Shown piece after piece: positions 7,409 to 14,204 of a DNA stretch of 14,204 nt (position 1 is the first letter of the stretch; every line of letters starts with the position of its first letter). The DNA comes from Synergistaceae bacterium (lineage in GTDB: Bacteria > Synergistota > Synergistia > Synergistales > Aminobacteriaceae). The stretch covers positions 1 to 14,204 of the forward strand of contig JAFVEW010000116.1 of the NCBI GenBank assembly GCA_017475805.1, read 5' to 3'. The translations under genes and the position numbers were made by a program. The notes below the pieces were generated by a model. It made no database searches. It saw only the letters and a list, made by a program, of their open reading frames with translations, and was not told the DNA's origin.

Positions 7409-8599
7409 ATGTATAACGCAATTCAAGTTAATAAAGATACATGGTGGGTCGGAGTCAATGACCACGAAACAGATTTATTTGAATCTCTTTGGCCGTTGCC
7501 TCAGGGCGTAGCTTACAATGCTTACGTCATCAACGGCACTACAGCAACAGCAGCGATTGACACGGTTAAAGGCCCTTATCTCGATGAATATCACGATAAA
7601 TTAATTCAAGCTCTCGGCGGACGTGCATTAAACTATCTCGTTGTTAATCATATGGAGCCTGACCACGCCGGTTTAATCGCTCAAATGAAAAAGCAGTGGC
7701 CTGCGCTGAAATTTATTGCAAACGCTAAGACAATTCCTTTATTAAAAGGTTATCACGGAATTGAAGAAGATATTATTACCGTGAAAGACGGCGACACTCT
7801 TGATCTTGGCGGACATGTTTTGACGTTCGCAACTGTTCCTATGCTGCATTGGCCTGAAAGCATGGTAACGTTTGACACAACGACAGGAGTTTTATTCTCG
7901 AATGATTCATTCGGCGGCTTCGGAGCGCATGAAGGCGGTTTGTTCGATGACGAAAAAATTACGGCTCGCTGGGCTGGCGAAATGCTGAGATATTATGCCT
8001 GCATCGTCGCTAAATATTCAAATGTAGTTCAAGCAGCATTGAAAAAATTAGCAGGTCTCGAAATCACAAATATTTTCCCGTCGCACGGAACTTTATTCAG
8101 AAAAGATATTAAGCAAGTAATTTCGCTTTACGATAAATGGAGTAAACAAGAAGGCGAACCCGGTGCTGTCGTTATTTACGGCTCAATGTACGGCAATACT
8201 AAACGAATGGCCGAAGCTGTATGTTCAGGACTTGCGGCGGCAAAAGTAAAAGACGTGAGAATTTATGACTCTTCACGCGCTGATATGTCTTCAATGTTAA
8301 GAGATATTTGGCGTTTCAAAGGTCTTGCGCTGCTTAGCTGCACTTACAATACGGTTTTATATCCGCCTATGGATGCTTTGTGTTCAAAATTATTAAACCG
8401 GACTCCTAAAAATAAAGTCTTAGGTATTGCCGGAAGTTATAGCTGGAGCAAGGGAGCTTTGACAGCACTTCAGAATTTTGCTGAAAAAATCAAACTCGAA
8501 AAAATCGAACCCGAAGTTGAAGTTTACACAGCACCGACGGCTGAAGATTTAGAAAAATGCTGCTTGCTCGGCAAAAATCTTGGCGAGGCTATAGCATGA
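7409..8599 (+). CDS. fprA: FprA-type flavodiiron protein (A-type flavoprotein)
   Basis: This is a cytoplasmic enzyme that reduces O2 to water and/or NO to N2O, protecting anaerobes. The 396 aa match the usual core length with no extra C-terminal rubredoxin module. The N-terminal metallo-beta-lactamase-like domain (about 1-250) carries a full set of diiron ligands: H81-x-E83-x-D85-H86 (NHMEPDHAG), H147, D166 (SNDSFGG) and H226 (PSHGTLF). The C-terminal flavodoxin domain starts near 253, with the FMN phosphate loop GSMYGNTKRMAEA at 258-270. ATG 7409 follows AACGGAGG, and that SD lies in a terminator-like stem. The stop overlaps the speE start by ATGA. No electron donor (rubredoxin or NADH:rubredoxin oxidoreductase) is in the window, and sequence alone does not settle O2 versus NO preference. 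Confidence 0.95.
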   Translation: MYNAIQVNKDTWWVGVNDHETDLFESLWPLPQGVAYNAYVINGTTATAAIDTVKGPYLDEYHDKLIQALGGRALNYLVVNHMEPDHAGLIAQMKKQWPALKFIANAKTIPLLKGYHGIEEDIITVKDGDTLDLGGHVLTFATVPMLHWPESMVTFDTTTGVLFSNDSFGGFGAHEGGLFDDEKITARWAGEMLRYYACIVAKYSNVVQAALKKLAGLEITNIFPSHGTLFRKDIKQVISLYDKWSKQEGEPGAVVIYGSMYGNTKRMAEAVCSGLAAAKVKDVRIYDSSRADMSSMLRDIWRFKGLALLSCTYNTVLYPPMDALCSKLLNRTPKNKVLGIAGSYSWSKGALTALQNFAEKIKLEKIEPEVEVYTAPTAEDLEKCCLLGKNLGEAIA

Positions 8600-9453
8600 G
8601 TGAATACGTAACGAGACCCAAACGTTATAATGATTTATGGCTGAGTGAGTTCAGCACAGATAATTTGAAACTTTCAATGCGAGTGAAAAATTTGCTTCAC
8701 GTTGAAAAAACAGAATATCAGGATTTATTAATCGCTGACACTTACGAATACGGTAAAGTTTTAATGCTTGACGGAGCTTATCAATTAACTGAGCGCGACG
8801 AGTTTACTTATTCAGAGATGATGGCTCATGTGCCGCTTGGTGCGCATAAAAATCCTGAAAAAGTTTTAATAATCGGCGGCGGCGACGGTGCGATAATGCG
8901 TGAAGTCTTGAAACATGACTGCGTTAAAAAATGCACGCTTATTGACATAGATAAACGAGTGGCGGAATGTTCGCAAGAATTTTTGCCTTTCGCTGGAGAT
9001 TCTTATAAAAATCCGCGAGCTGATTTTAAGCCTATGGACGCCATGAAATTTATAAAAGAAACAAGCGAAAAATTCGACGTAGTTATTATCGACAGCACTG
9101 ACCCTGTAGATTTTGCTGCTGGATTATTTCAATCAAGTTTTTATTCAGACGTTAAGAAAGTCATGAACGACGGCGCGATGCTTTCAGAGTTAACTGAGTC
9201 GCCTTTCACTGATACAGATTTGATGACGCAGGCAATAAACGAAATGCGAAAAGTTTTTTCTATTGTTAAATTATATTGGGGAGTAGTGCCTACGTATCCT
9301 TCAGGAATGTGGACGTACGGCGTCGCTTCACTAAAAGACGATCCGGCTGTTCCCGTTCGTGACGTTAAAGATACTCGGTGGTATACGAATGAAATTCATA
9401 AAAATTCTTTCGTTCTGCCGCCGTTCTTAAAAGATTTAATACGGAAGGATTGA
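8596..9453 (+). CDS. speE: Spermidine synthase (polyamine aminopropyltransferase)
   Basis: It transfers the aminopropyl group of decarboxylated S-adenosylmethionine to an acceptor, usually putrescine, to make spermidine in the cytoplasm. The 285 aa are standard length. The N-terminal strand domain precedes a Rossmann-type core with GGGDGA (94-99), the IDID strand with D117/D119 for ribose binding, D148 (MDAM) and the catalytic loop D166-S-T-D169-P. TYPSGMWTYGVAS near the end is also typical. The start at 8596 is chosen because it overlaps the fprA stop as ATGA, has GAGG 7 nt upstream and gives a family-like N-terminus. An upstream in-frame ATG at 8557 would add 13 residues inside fprA and lacks support. 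The catalytic loop continues PVDFAAGLF where many homologs have PIGPA, so the exact amine acceptor is less certain. No speD is in the window. Confidence 0.9.
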   Translation: MSEYVTRPKRYNDLWLSEFSTDNLKLSMRVKNLLHVEKTEYQDLLIADTYEYGKVLMLDGAYQLTERDEFTYSEMMAHVPLGAHKNPEKVLIIGGGDGAIMREVLKHDCVKKCTLIDIDKRVAECSQEFLPFAGDSYKNPRADFKPMDAMKFIKETSEKFDVVIIDSTDPVDFAAGLFQSSFYSDVKKVMNDGAMLSELTESPFTDTDLMTQAINEMRKVFSIVKLYWGVVPTYPSGMWTYGVASLKDDPAVPVRDVKDTRWYTNEIHKNSFVLPPFLKDLIRKD

Positions 9454-9459
9454 AAAATT

Positions 9460-10890
9460 TTGAGTCTCGAATTATTCAACGACTTAACTCGAAAAAAAGA
9501 AAAATTTGTCCCGATTAAAGAAGGTCAAGTGAGTTTTTATTCATGCGGGCCTACAGTCTATGATTATTTTCACGTAGGAAACGCAAGACCTTTTATAGTC
9601 TTTGACGTTTTAAGACGCTGGCTCGAACATGAGGGCTATAAAGTTACGTTTGTTCAAAATTTCACGGATATTGACGATAAAATGATTCACAGAGCGCATC
9701 AGGAAAAAATCACTGTGCCTGAGCTTGCAGAAAGATTTATCGCTGAATATAACAAAGATGCCGACGCTCTCGGAATTAGAAAGCCTGATGTAGCTCCGCG
9801 TGCCACTGAACATATGAACGAGATAATAAAAACTATCGAAAAAATTATCGCAAACGGACACGCTTATGTTTCTGACGGCGACGTCTATTTTGATATTAAA
9901 AGCTGGCCTAAATACGGCTCACTTTGCAAACAAAATTTAGAAGATTTAGAAGCAGGCGCACGAATCGAACCCGGCGAAAAGAAAAAAGACCCTCTTGACT
10001 TTGCTTTATGGAAAGCTGAAAAACCCGGCGAACCTTCATGGGAAAGCCCTTGGGGCAAAGGCCGTCCGGGTTGGCATATAGAGTGTTCAGCGATGTCGTC
10101 GAAATATCTTGGCGAAAACATTGATATTCATTCAGGCGGAGTCGATTTAATGTTCCCTCATCATGAGAACGAAGCCGCTCAGAGTGAAGCAGCATCAGGC
10201 AACGGCAAACCCTTTGTAAATTACTGGCTTCATAACGGATTTTTGTTAATCGACAGCGAGAAAATGTCAAAGTCTCTCGGAAATTTCCTGACAGCACGCG
10301 CCGCGATTGAAAAATATCCGCCGTTAGCTTTAAGATTTTTCATGTTAAGCGCACACTATCGAAGCCCGATTAATTTCACTCCCGAAGGGCTCGAACAGGC
10401 CGCCGCAGGAGTCTCTCGTTTGAGAAATTGCAAGAGCGATTTAGATTTTGCCGCAAAGACTCGTAAAGACAACAACGCCGACTTTGACATTAATAAATAT
10501 GAAAATGAACTCAAAGAGCTTGAGAAAAAATTCGCCGATTCTATGAACGACGACTTTAATACCGCCGCCGCTATGGGAATTTTATTTGATGTCGTTTACT
10601 TGATTAACACGACGTTGAAAGAAAATGAAAAACTCCCCGAAGAATTTTTCACGGCCTCGAAAAAAGCTCTTGATTCTTACGATGAGATTTTAGGTGTTAT
10701 CGGAAAAGACGACGCTGAAACAGAAAATGATGACGAAAGTGCGGAAATCGAAAACTTAATTAAAGAACGTGCAGAAGCTCGAAAAGCTAAAAATTTTGCA
10801 CGCTCTGACGAAATTCGCGATTTATTAAAAGCTCGCGGTATTGTTCTTGAAGACACCCCGCAAGGTACGAAATGGAAGCGCGAATTATAA
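9460..10890 (+). CDS. cysS: Cysteinyl-tRNA synthetase
   Basis: This class I aminoacyl-tRNA synthetase charges tRNA-Cys in the cytoplasm and is essential in most bacteria. The 476 aa fit the family (about 460-480). The ATP-binding HIGH-type motif is HVGN at 38-41 (in CGPTVYDYFHVGNARPF), and the second signature is KMSKS at 268-272. The zinc site used for cysteine selection is complete: C29, C209 (GWHIECSAMS), H234 and E238 (FPHHENE). The C-terminal helical anticodon-binding part ends in RSDEIRDLLKARGI, typical of CysS. It starts with TTG at 9460, preceded by GGAAGG 11 nt upstream within the end of speE, 6 bp after the speE stop. It is probably translated as part of the fprA-speE-cysS-transporter operon. 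Confidence 0.97.
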   Translation: MSLELFNDLTRKKEKFVPIKEGQVSFYSCGPTVYDYFHVGNARPFIVFDVLRRWLEHEGYKVTFVQNFTDIDDKMIHRAHQEKITVPELAERFIAEYNKDADALGIRKPDVAPRATEHMNEIIKTIEKIIANGHAYVSDGDVYFDIKSWPKYGSLCKQNLEDLEAGARIEPGEKKKDPLDFALWKAEKPGEPSWESPWGKGRPGWHIECSAMSSKYLGENIDIHSGGVDLMFPHHENEAAQSEAASGNGKPFVNYWLHNGFLLIDSEKMSKSLGNFLTARAAIEKYPPLALRFFMLSAHYRSPINFTPEGLEQAAAGVSRLRNCKSDLDFAAKTRKDNNADFDINKYENELKELEKKFADSMNDDFNTAAAMGILFDVVYLINTTLKENEKLPEEFFTASKKALDSYDEILGVIGKDDAETENDDESAEIENLIKERAEARKAKNFARSDEIRDLLKARGIVLEDTPQGTKWKREL

Positions 10891-10891
10891 A

Positions 10892-12172
10892 ATGCAAAGT
10901 AAAAATCAATTTTCTTTATTATTAACGCGGCGTTTCATGCCGTTATTTTTAACGCAATTTTTAGGAGCTTTCAACGATAATTTTTTCAAAAGCGCGTTGA
11001 TGATGCTAATAACTTACAGGTTAGGCGACGCCGCAGGAATAGACTCTCGAATTTTAGTTAATGCTGCTGCAGGAGTTTTTATTGCGCCGTTTTTTATTTT
11101 TGCTGCACCGGCGAGCGACTTGGCCGACAAATTCGACAGGTCTACTTTAATGCGCTGGGTGAAATTTGCTGAAATTATCGTAATGGCAGGCGCGGCTCTC
11201 GGCTTTTATGTTAATAACGTTTGGCTCTTAATGATAGTTTTATTCATGATGGGAGCTCAGTCAACTTTTTTTAGTCCCGCAAAATACAGCATTTTGCCTC
11301 AGCATTTACATGAAGACGAACTAATCGCAGGCAACGGCCTGATACAAATGGGAACTTATTTAGCAATCTTAACAGGGACTATAGCGGGCGGACTTTTGAT
11401 TTTGCGCGAAAACGGAATTTATTTAGTCGGCGGTCTTGCAGTAACGATAGCGGCGGCAGGCTGGCTGAGCAGTATGTTAATCCCTCCGACAAAGCCTATA
11501 GATAAATCGCGGAAAATATCCTTTAATCTTATCGCACGAACTCTCGAAATGTTCCGTGATGTTCTTCCCATGAAAGATGTTTTCGGAGCTATGCTCGCGA
11601 TTTCATGGTTTTGGCTTGTCGGGGCGACATTCTTGGCGCAATTTCCTACATATTCAAGATTAATCTTAGGAACAGATGAGAGCGTCGCAACGAGTTTTCT
11701 TGCTATATTTTCATGCGGCATAGGCTTAGGCTCAATGGCCTGCAACGCTATATTAAAAGGTGAAGTTACAACGAAATATGTTCCGGCTTCAGCTTATGGA
11801 ATAGCTGTCGCGAGCGTTTTATTATGGCTTGTCAGCGATCGGCCTCCTGTTTTGCCTGGAACTCCAGAGATCGGAGCATTAGAATTTTTTTCACGCCCTG
11901 AAAATTTCATGATAACTTTTTGCTTGTTCGTGATAGCTTTTTGCGGCGGTTTATATATTGTTCCGTTATATGCCGTTATGCAGAGCAGAGCACCTGAAGC
12001 AAAAGTTTCTGGCGTCATAGCATGTTCAAACATCAGCGATTCAATTTTTATGGCCGTTGCTGCATTAGGCGCAGGAATTTTAATTTCGTGGGGAGTTAGT
12101 ATTCCTCAAATATTTTTAACTATGGGGCCAAGCACGTTTATAGTCGGTTTGCTTGTGAGTTCGTTGAAATAA
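10892..12172 (+). CDS. MFS transporter, LplT/Aas N-terminal type
   Basis: This is an integral membrane protein of 426 aa with many hydrophobic segments, consistent with about 12 helices. The N-terminus carries PLFLTQFLGAFNDNFFKSAL, close to the 'QFLGAFNDN' signature of lysophospholipid transporters (LplT) and of the MFS half of Aas-type fusion proteins. A motif-A-like loop (ASDLADKFDR) follows helix 2, and STFFSPAKYSILPQ is also typical. Such proteins flip lysophospholipids inward, or carry out an unknown lipid-linked transport when alone. The PlsC acyltransferase and acyl-ACP synthetase domains of Aas fusions are absent here and are not encoded next door, so the substrate is open. ATG 10892 is chosen because it follows the cysS stop by 1 bp, has GGAAGCG upstream and gives a short basic N-terminus. 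The in-frame ATG at 10841 lies inside cysS. A terminator follows. Confidence 0.8.
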   Translation: MQSKNQFSLLLTRRFMPLFLTQFLGAFNDNFFKSALMMLITYRLGDAAGIDSRILVNAAAGVFIAPFFIFAAPASDLADKFDRSTLMRWVKFAEIIVMAGAALGFYVNNVWLLMIVLFMMGAQSTFFSPAKYSILPQHLHEDELIAGNGLIQMGTYLAILTGTIAGGLLILRENGIYLVGGLAVTIAAAGWLSSMLIPPTKPIDKSRKISFNLIARTLEMFRDVLPMKDVFGAMLAISWFWLVGATFLAQFPTYSRLILGTDESVATSFLAIFSCGIGLGSMACNAILKGEVTTKYVPASAYGIAVASVLLWLVSDRPPVLPGTPEIGALEFFSRPENFMITFCLFVIAFCGGLYIVPLYAVMQSRAPEAKVSGVIACSNISDSIFMAVAALGAGILISWGVSIPQIFLTMGPSTFIVGLLVSSLK

Positions 12173-12183
12173 ATGTACAAGAT

Positions 12184-12223
12184 AAAAATCTGTGAAGCCT
12201 TTTTGACTCCGCAGATTTTTTTT
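12184..12223. terminator. Bidirectional terminator between convergent operons
   Basis: AAAAATCTGTG at 12184-12194 pairs with CGCAGATTTTT at 12210-12220. The stem has 11 pairs with one G-U, around a 15-nt loop. A T-run on the + strand continues to 12223, and the A-run on the left gives a T-run on the - strand. It would stop the transporter operon and also the DUF711 operon, whose stop codon overlaps its right edge. Confidence 0.85.
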
Positions 12224-13580
12224 AATTTTTAAGACTATGTATCGGAGCCGGTATTCTTCCGCCGCGATTTATAAAATCTGAACTCTTAGATTGATTTACT
12301 TTCATTATCGGCGCAGCCCCTAAAAGTCCTCCAAACTCGACGGTGTCGCCAAATTTTTTATTCGGAGCTGGAATTAATCTCACAGCAGTAGTTTTTGAAT
12401 TTATCACACCGATAGCAGCCTCATCTGCAATTATCGCTGAAATAGTTTCAGGCGTCGTGTCGCCCGGTACTGCTATCATATCCAAGCCTACGGAGCATAC
12501 GCAAGTCATTGCTTCAAGTTTCTCGATGTTCAATGAGCCTTTCCTAACCGCGTCAATCATGCCTTCGTCTTCGCTAACAGGGATAAAAGCTCCTGATAAT
12601 CCGCCGACATGCCCCGAAGCCATAACGCCGCCTTTTTTCACAGCGTCATTTAATAAAGCTAAGGCCGCTGTAGTTCCGTGAGTGCCGCAATTTTCTAAGC
12701 CCATTTCTTCTAAAATTCTTGCAACGCTGTCGCCCTGAGCAGGTGTCGGAGCAAGCGATAAATCCACAACTCCGAAGGGAATTTTTAGACGTTCTGAGGC
12801 TGCATTCGCTACCATTTGTCCCATTCTTGTAATTCTAAAAGCAGTTCGCTTAACGGTTTCAGCGACAACATCAAAACTTTTTCCTTTAACGTCCTGCAAC
12901 GCTCGATATACAACTCCTGGCCCTGATACGCCGACGTTGATAACACATTCAGGCTCGCCTTCGCCGTGAAAAGCTCCAGCCATAAAGGGATTATCTTCAA
13001 CGGCGTTTGCAAATACAACTAATTTAGCACAGCCAATTCCGTCATTAGAAGCCGTAAGTTCTGCAGTTTGTTTTATTATTTTACCCATCAATGCTACAGC
13101 GTCCATATTAATTCCGGCCTTTGTCGTAGCTACATTGACGCTCGAACAAACAAGCGAAGTTTCTGACAAAGTTTTAGGTATTGAATTTATTAATTTCAAG
13201 TCTGAATTTGTAAATCCTTTATGAACGAGTGCCGAGAAGCCGCCGATAAAGTTCACGCCGCAACTTTTAGCAGCATCATCAAGAGCACAGCCTATTACAG
13301 AATAATCATCGCTTTCACACGACGCCGCGACAAAAGCTATAGGCGTAACTGAAATTCTTTTATTAATTATTGGAATACCAAATTCTTTTTCTATTTCACA
13401 GCCGACTTTAACTAAATTTTCAGCCTTTTTGCAAATTTTATCGTAAATTTTTTTTGCGCATGAATTTATATTTGCATCCGCGCAATCATACAGCGAAATT
13501 CCAAGCGTTATAGTCCTGATGTCTAAGTGCTGATGGTCAATCATGTTGACCGTTTGCATGATGTCTGAAATATTAAGCAT
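12222..13580 (-). CDS. PFL family protein, DUF711 (UPF0210)
   Basis: This is a conserved cytoplasmic protein of 452 aa, the family's usual length. Its biochemical role is not established as far as I know; distant similarity to pyruvate formate-lyase gave the family its name. Family features include an N-terminus reading [29 protein letters not shown] near residues 90-105, [10 protein letters not shown], the Gly-rich [30 protein letters not shown], and [23 protein letters not shown] in the C-terminal third. Family homology starts at the chosen ATG ([15 protein letters not shown]). The gene follows the ACT gene by 48 bp, and the two are often adjacent in Streptococcus and other Gram-positive bacteria. 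The 48-bp gap holds four 7-bp repeats, the last of which (AGGAAGT) supplies the only SD-like sequence, 13 nt from the ATG. The family call is firm; no function is assigned. Confidence 0.92.
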   Translation of the reverse strand: MLNISDIMQTVNMIDHQHLDIRTITLGISLYDCADANINSCAKKIYDKICKKAENLVKVGCEIEKEFGIPIINKRISVTPIAFVAASCESDDYSVIGCALDDAAKSCGVNFIGGFSALVHKGFTNSDLKLINSIPKTLSETSLVCSSVNVATTKAGINMDAVALMGKIIKQTAELTASNDGIGCAKLVVFANAVEDNPFMAGAFHGEGEPECVINVGVSGPGVVYRALQDVKGKSFDVVAETVKRTAFRITRMGQMVANAASERLKIPFGVVDLSLAPTPAQGDSVARILEEMGLENCGTHGTTAALALLNDAVKKGGVMASGHVGGLSGAFIPVSEDEGMIDAVRKGSLNIEKLEAMTCVCSVGLDMIAVPGDTTPETISAIIADEAAIGVINSKTTAVRLIPAPNKKFGDTVEFGGLLGAAPIMKVNQSKSSDFINRGGRIPAPIHSLKN

Positions 13581-13590
13581 TTTATTTTTA

Positions 13591-13618
13591 ACTTCCTACT
13601 TCCTAACTCCTAATTCCT
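13591..13618 (-). repeat. Four tandem degenerate heptamers before the DUF711 gene
   Basis: Read on the - strand (the coding sense) the array is AGGAATT, AGGAGTT, AGGAAGT and AGGAAGT. It fills most of the 48-bp gap between the ACT and DUF711 genes. It is the same 7-bp family as the arms of the foldback before flagellin B. The last copy is the only SD-like sequence ahead of ATG 13580. Confidence 0.75.
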
Positions 13619-13628
13619 ACTTGCTTTT

Positions 13629-13898
13629 TTATACTCTGTGCATGGCGTTGAAAATATCTTCACGCTGTATATGAATTTTTAAGTCTTCAGCTTCGCCGCG
13701 TTGAATTAGTGCCGAGCGGATTTCGTCGTAACTATTTTGTGAAGTTGAAGTGTCTACTAAAAGAGTCATCGTAAAAATTCCTTCCATGACAGTTTGATTA
13801 ATGTCTAAAATATTAACGCTCATTGAAGCAAGAAGAGAGCAGACGCTGTCGATTATTCCGACGCGGTCTCTTGCTGTTACAGTCATTATTGCTTTCAT
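13629..13898 (-). CDS. ACT domain protein (UPF0237 family)
   Basis: This is a single ACT domain of 89 aa, the whole length of the family. ACT domains are small regulatory folds that usually dimerise and bind amino acids or related ligands. The domain pattern is clear: MKAIMTVTARDRVGIIDSVCSLLASMSVNILDI, with the conserved Gly-Ile at the ligand turn, then INQTVMEGIFTMTLLVD as the second and third strands, and a C-terminal helical tail (IHIQREDIFNAMHRV). It sits 48 bp upstream of the DUF711 gene and 33 bp after the chrA-like gene, in one - strand operon. The association with DUF711 is widespread, so the pair probably acts together, perhaps with the ACT domain sensing a ligand for its partner; that role is inference. 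The SD before ATG 13898 is weak. Confidence 0.9.
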   Translation of the reverse strand: MKAIMTVTARDRVGIIDSVCSLLASMSVNILDINQTVMEGIFTMTLLVDTSTSQNSYDEIRSALIQRGEAEDLKIHIQREDIFNAMHRV

Positions 13899-13931
13899 GT
13901 TTTTATACCAACTTTCGATTAAATAAAATAA

Positions 13932-14204
13932 TTAAAATTTGAAAATTACGCCCACTACAGCCGCAACAAAAATCCAAAATACAGGGTGAAACTTTTTAGT
14001 AAATTTTATAAAATTCGTCAAGACTATCAAGACTACAGCTAAAATTAAAGCGTGCCATTCAATTCTCTCGAGACGCGAAAAAGCCTGAAAATTATTATTT
14101 ATAAACGTTACGTGAGCGACTATAACTCCGGCAGCCGTTATCATAGCACAACTTGCGGGCCTTAAGCCGTAAAAAGCTCCGTTTACGAATTTATTATCGT
14201 GAAA
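13932..14204 (-). CDS. chrA: Chromate-transporter (ChrA/CHR) family protein, C-terminal part
   Basis: The frame is open from the right edge of the window and ends at TAA 13934-13932, giving 90 visible residues; the N-terminus lies beyond 14204. The fragment begins with NGAFYGLRPASCAMITAAG. Its GLRPA-x(3)-A-M-I pattern resembles the 'G.RPAVVGLI' motif that opens the last third of a CHR domain. Hydrophobic helices follow (WHALILAVVLIVL, PVFWIFVAAVVGVIF) with a short basic loop (FIKFTKKFHP) between them and a hydrophobic end. An internal ATG at 14144 is not the start, because the homologous motif lies upstream. CHR proteins are proton- or anion-coupled exporters. Many 'chromate transporters' of anaerobes are short paired half-proteins with unknown physiological substrates, and whether this one is short or long cannot be seen. 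The assignment rests on one motif and topology. Confidence 0.6.
   Translation of the reverse strand, partial: FHDNKFVNGAFYGLRPASCAMITAAGVIVAHVTFINNNFQAFSRLERIEWHALILAVVLIVLTNFIKFTKKFHPVFWIFVAAVVGVIFKF

Noticed and set aside
8557..8595. Longer spermidine synthase starting at 8557
   Set aside because: It would overlap fprA by 43 bp and add a non-homologous basic tail. The ATGA overlap at 8596 has a GAGG SD and fits the family length.
10841..10891. Longer transporter starting at 10841
   Set aside because: The added 17 residues lie inside cysS and are polar with no family match. ATG 10892 follows the cysS stop directly.
12343..12681. Open frame antisense to the DUF711 gene
   Set aside because: It is a shadow of a strongly conserved coding region, with no SD or recognisable protein.

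Overview
This window most likely comes from the chromosome of a motile, anaerobic, AT-rich bacterium. Synergistota is my best guess, and an anaerobic Bacillota lineage is the main alternative. This is inferred from very large flagellins next to a FlaG-like gene, an FprA-type flavodiiron protein (an oxygen/NO defence enzyme of anaerobes), a short RqcH/NFACT protein, and a DUF711 gene paired with an ACT-domain gene. Shine-Dalgarno (SD) sequences are mostly canonical. I see no insertion sequence, phage gene, tRNA, rRNA or CRISPR array.

Layout. (1) 1-5680, + strand: a flagellar filament locus. It holds the 3' nine-tenths of a giant flagellin gene (flagellin A, start outside the window), an intrinsic terminator, a flaG-like gene, and a complete second giant flagellin (flagellin B, 816 aa). 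The two flagellins are paralogous along most of their length, including the unusually large central part, but they differ clearly in codon use. (2) 5693-12172, + strand: rqcH, fprA, speE, cysS and an MFS transporter of the LplT/Aas type, tightly packed. speE overlaps fprA by 4 bp, and cysS and the transporter follow within 1-6 bp. The only sizeable gap is between rqcH and fprA, where a terminator-like hairpin includes the fprA SD. (3) 12184-12223: a bidirectional terminator between convergent operons. (4) 12222-14204, - strand: a chrA-like gene (start outside the window), an ACT-domain protein (UPF0237) and a PFL/DUF711 protein (UPF0210).

How the genes fit together. Region 1 makes filament subunits and a filament-associated factor. 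Region 2 combines ribosome quality control, O2/NO detoxification, polyamine synthesis, Cys-tRNA charging and lipid-type transport, with no single obvious pathway. Region 4 carries the conserved ACT-DUF711 pair, whose function I cannot name.

The most interesting non-coding signals are as follows. Degenerate 7-bp repeats (about AGGAATG/AGGAATT) form a roughly 30-bp foldback in the flagellin B leader, where one arm can instead cover the flagellin B SD. The same 7-bp family recurs, in the same sense orientation, just before the DUF711 gene. The fprA SD forms the 3' arm of a terminator-like stem. A four-codon reading frame with an excellent SD ends in an ATGA overlap with the flaG start.
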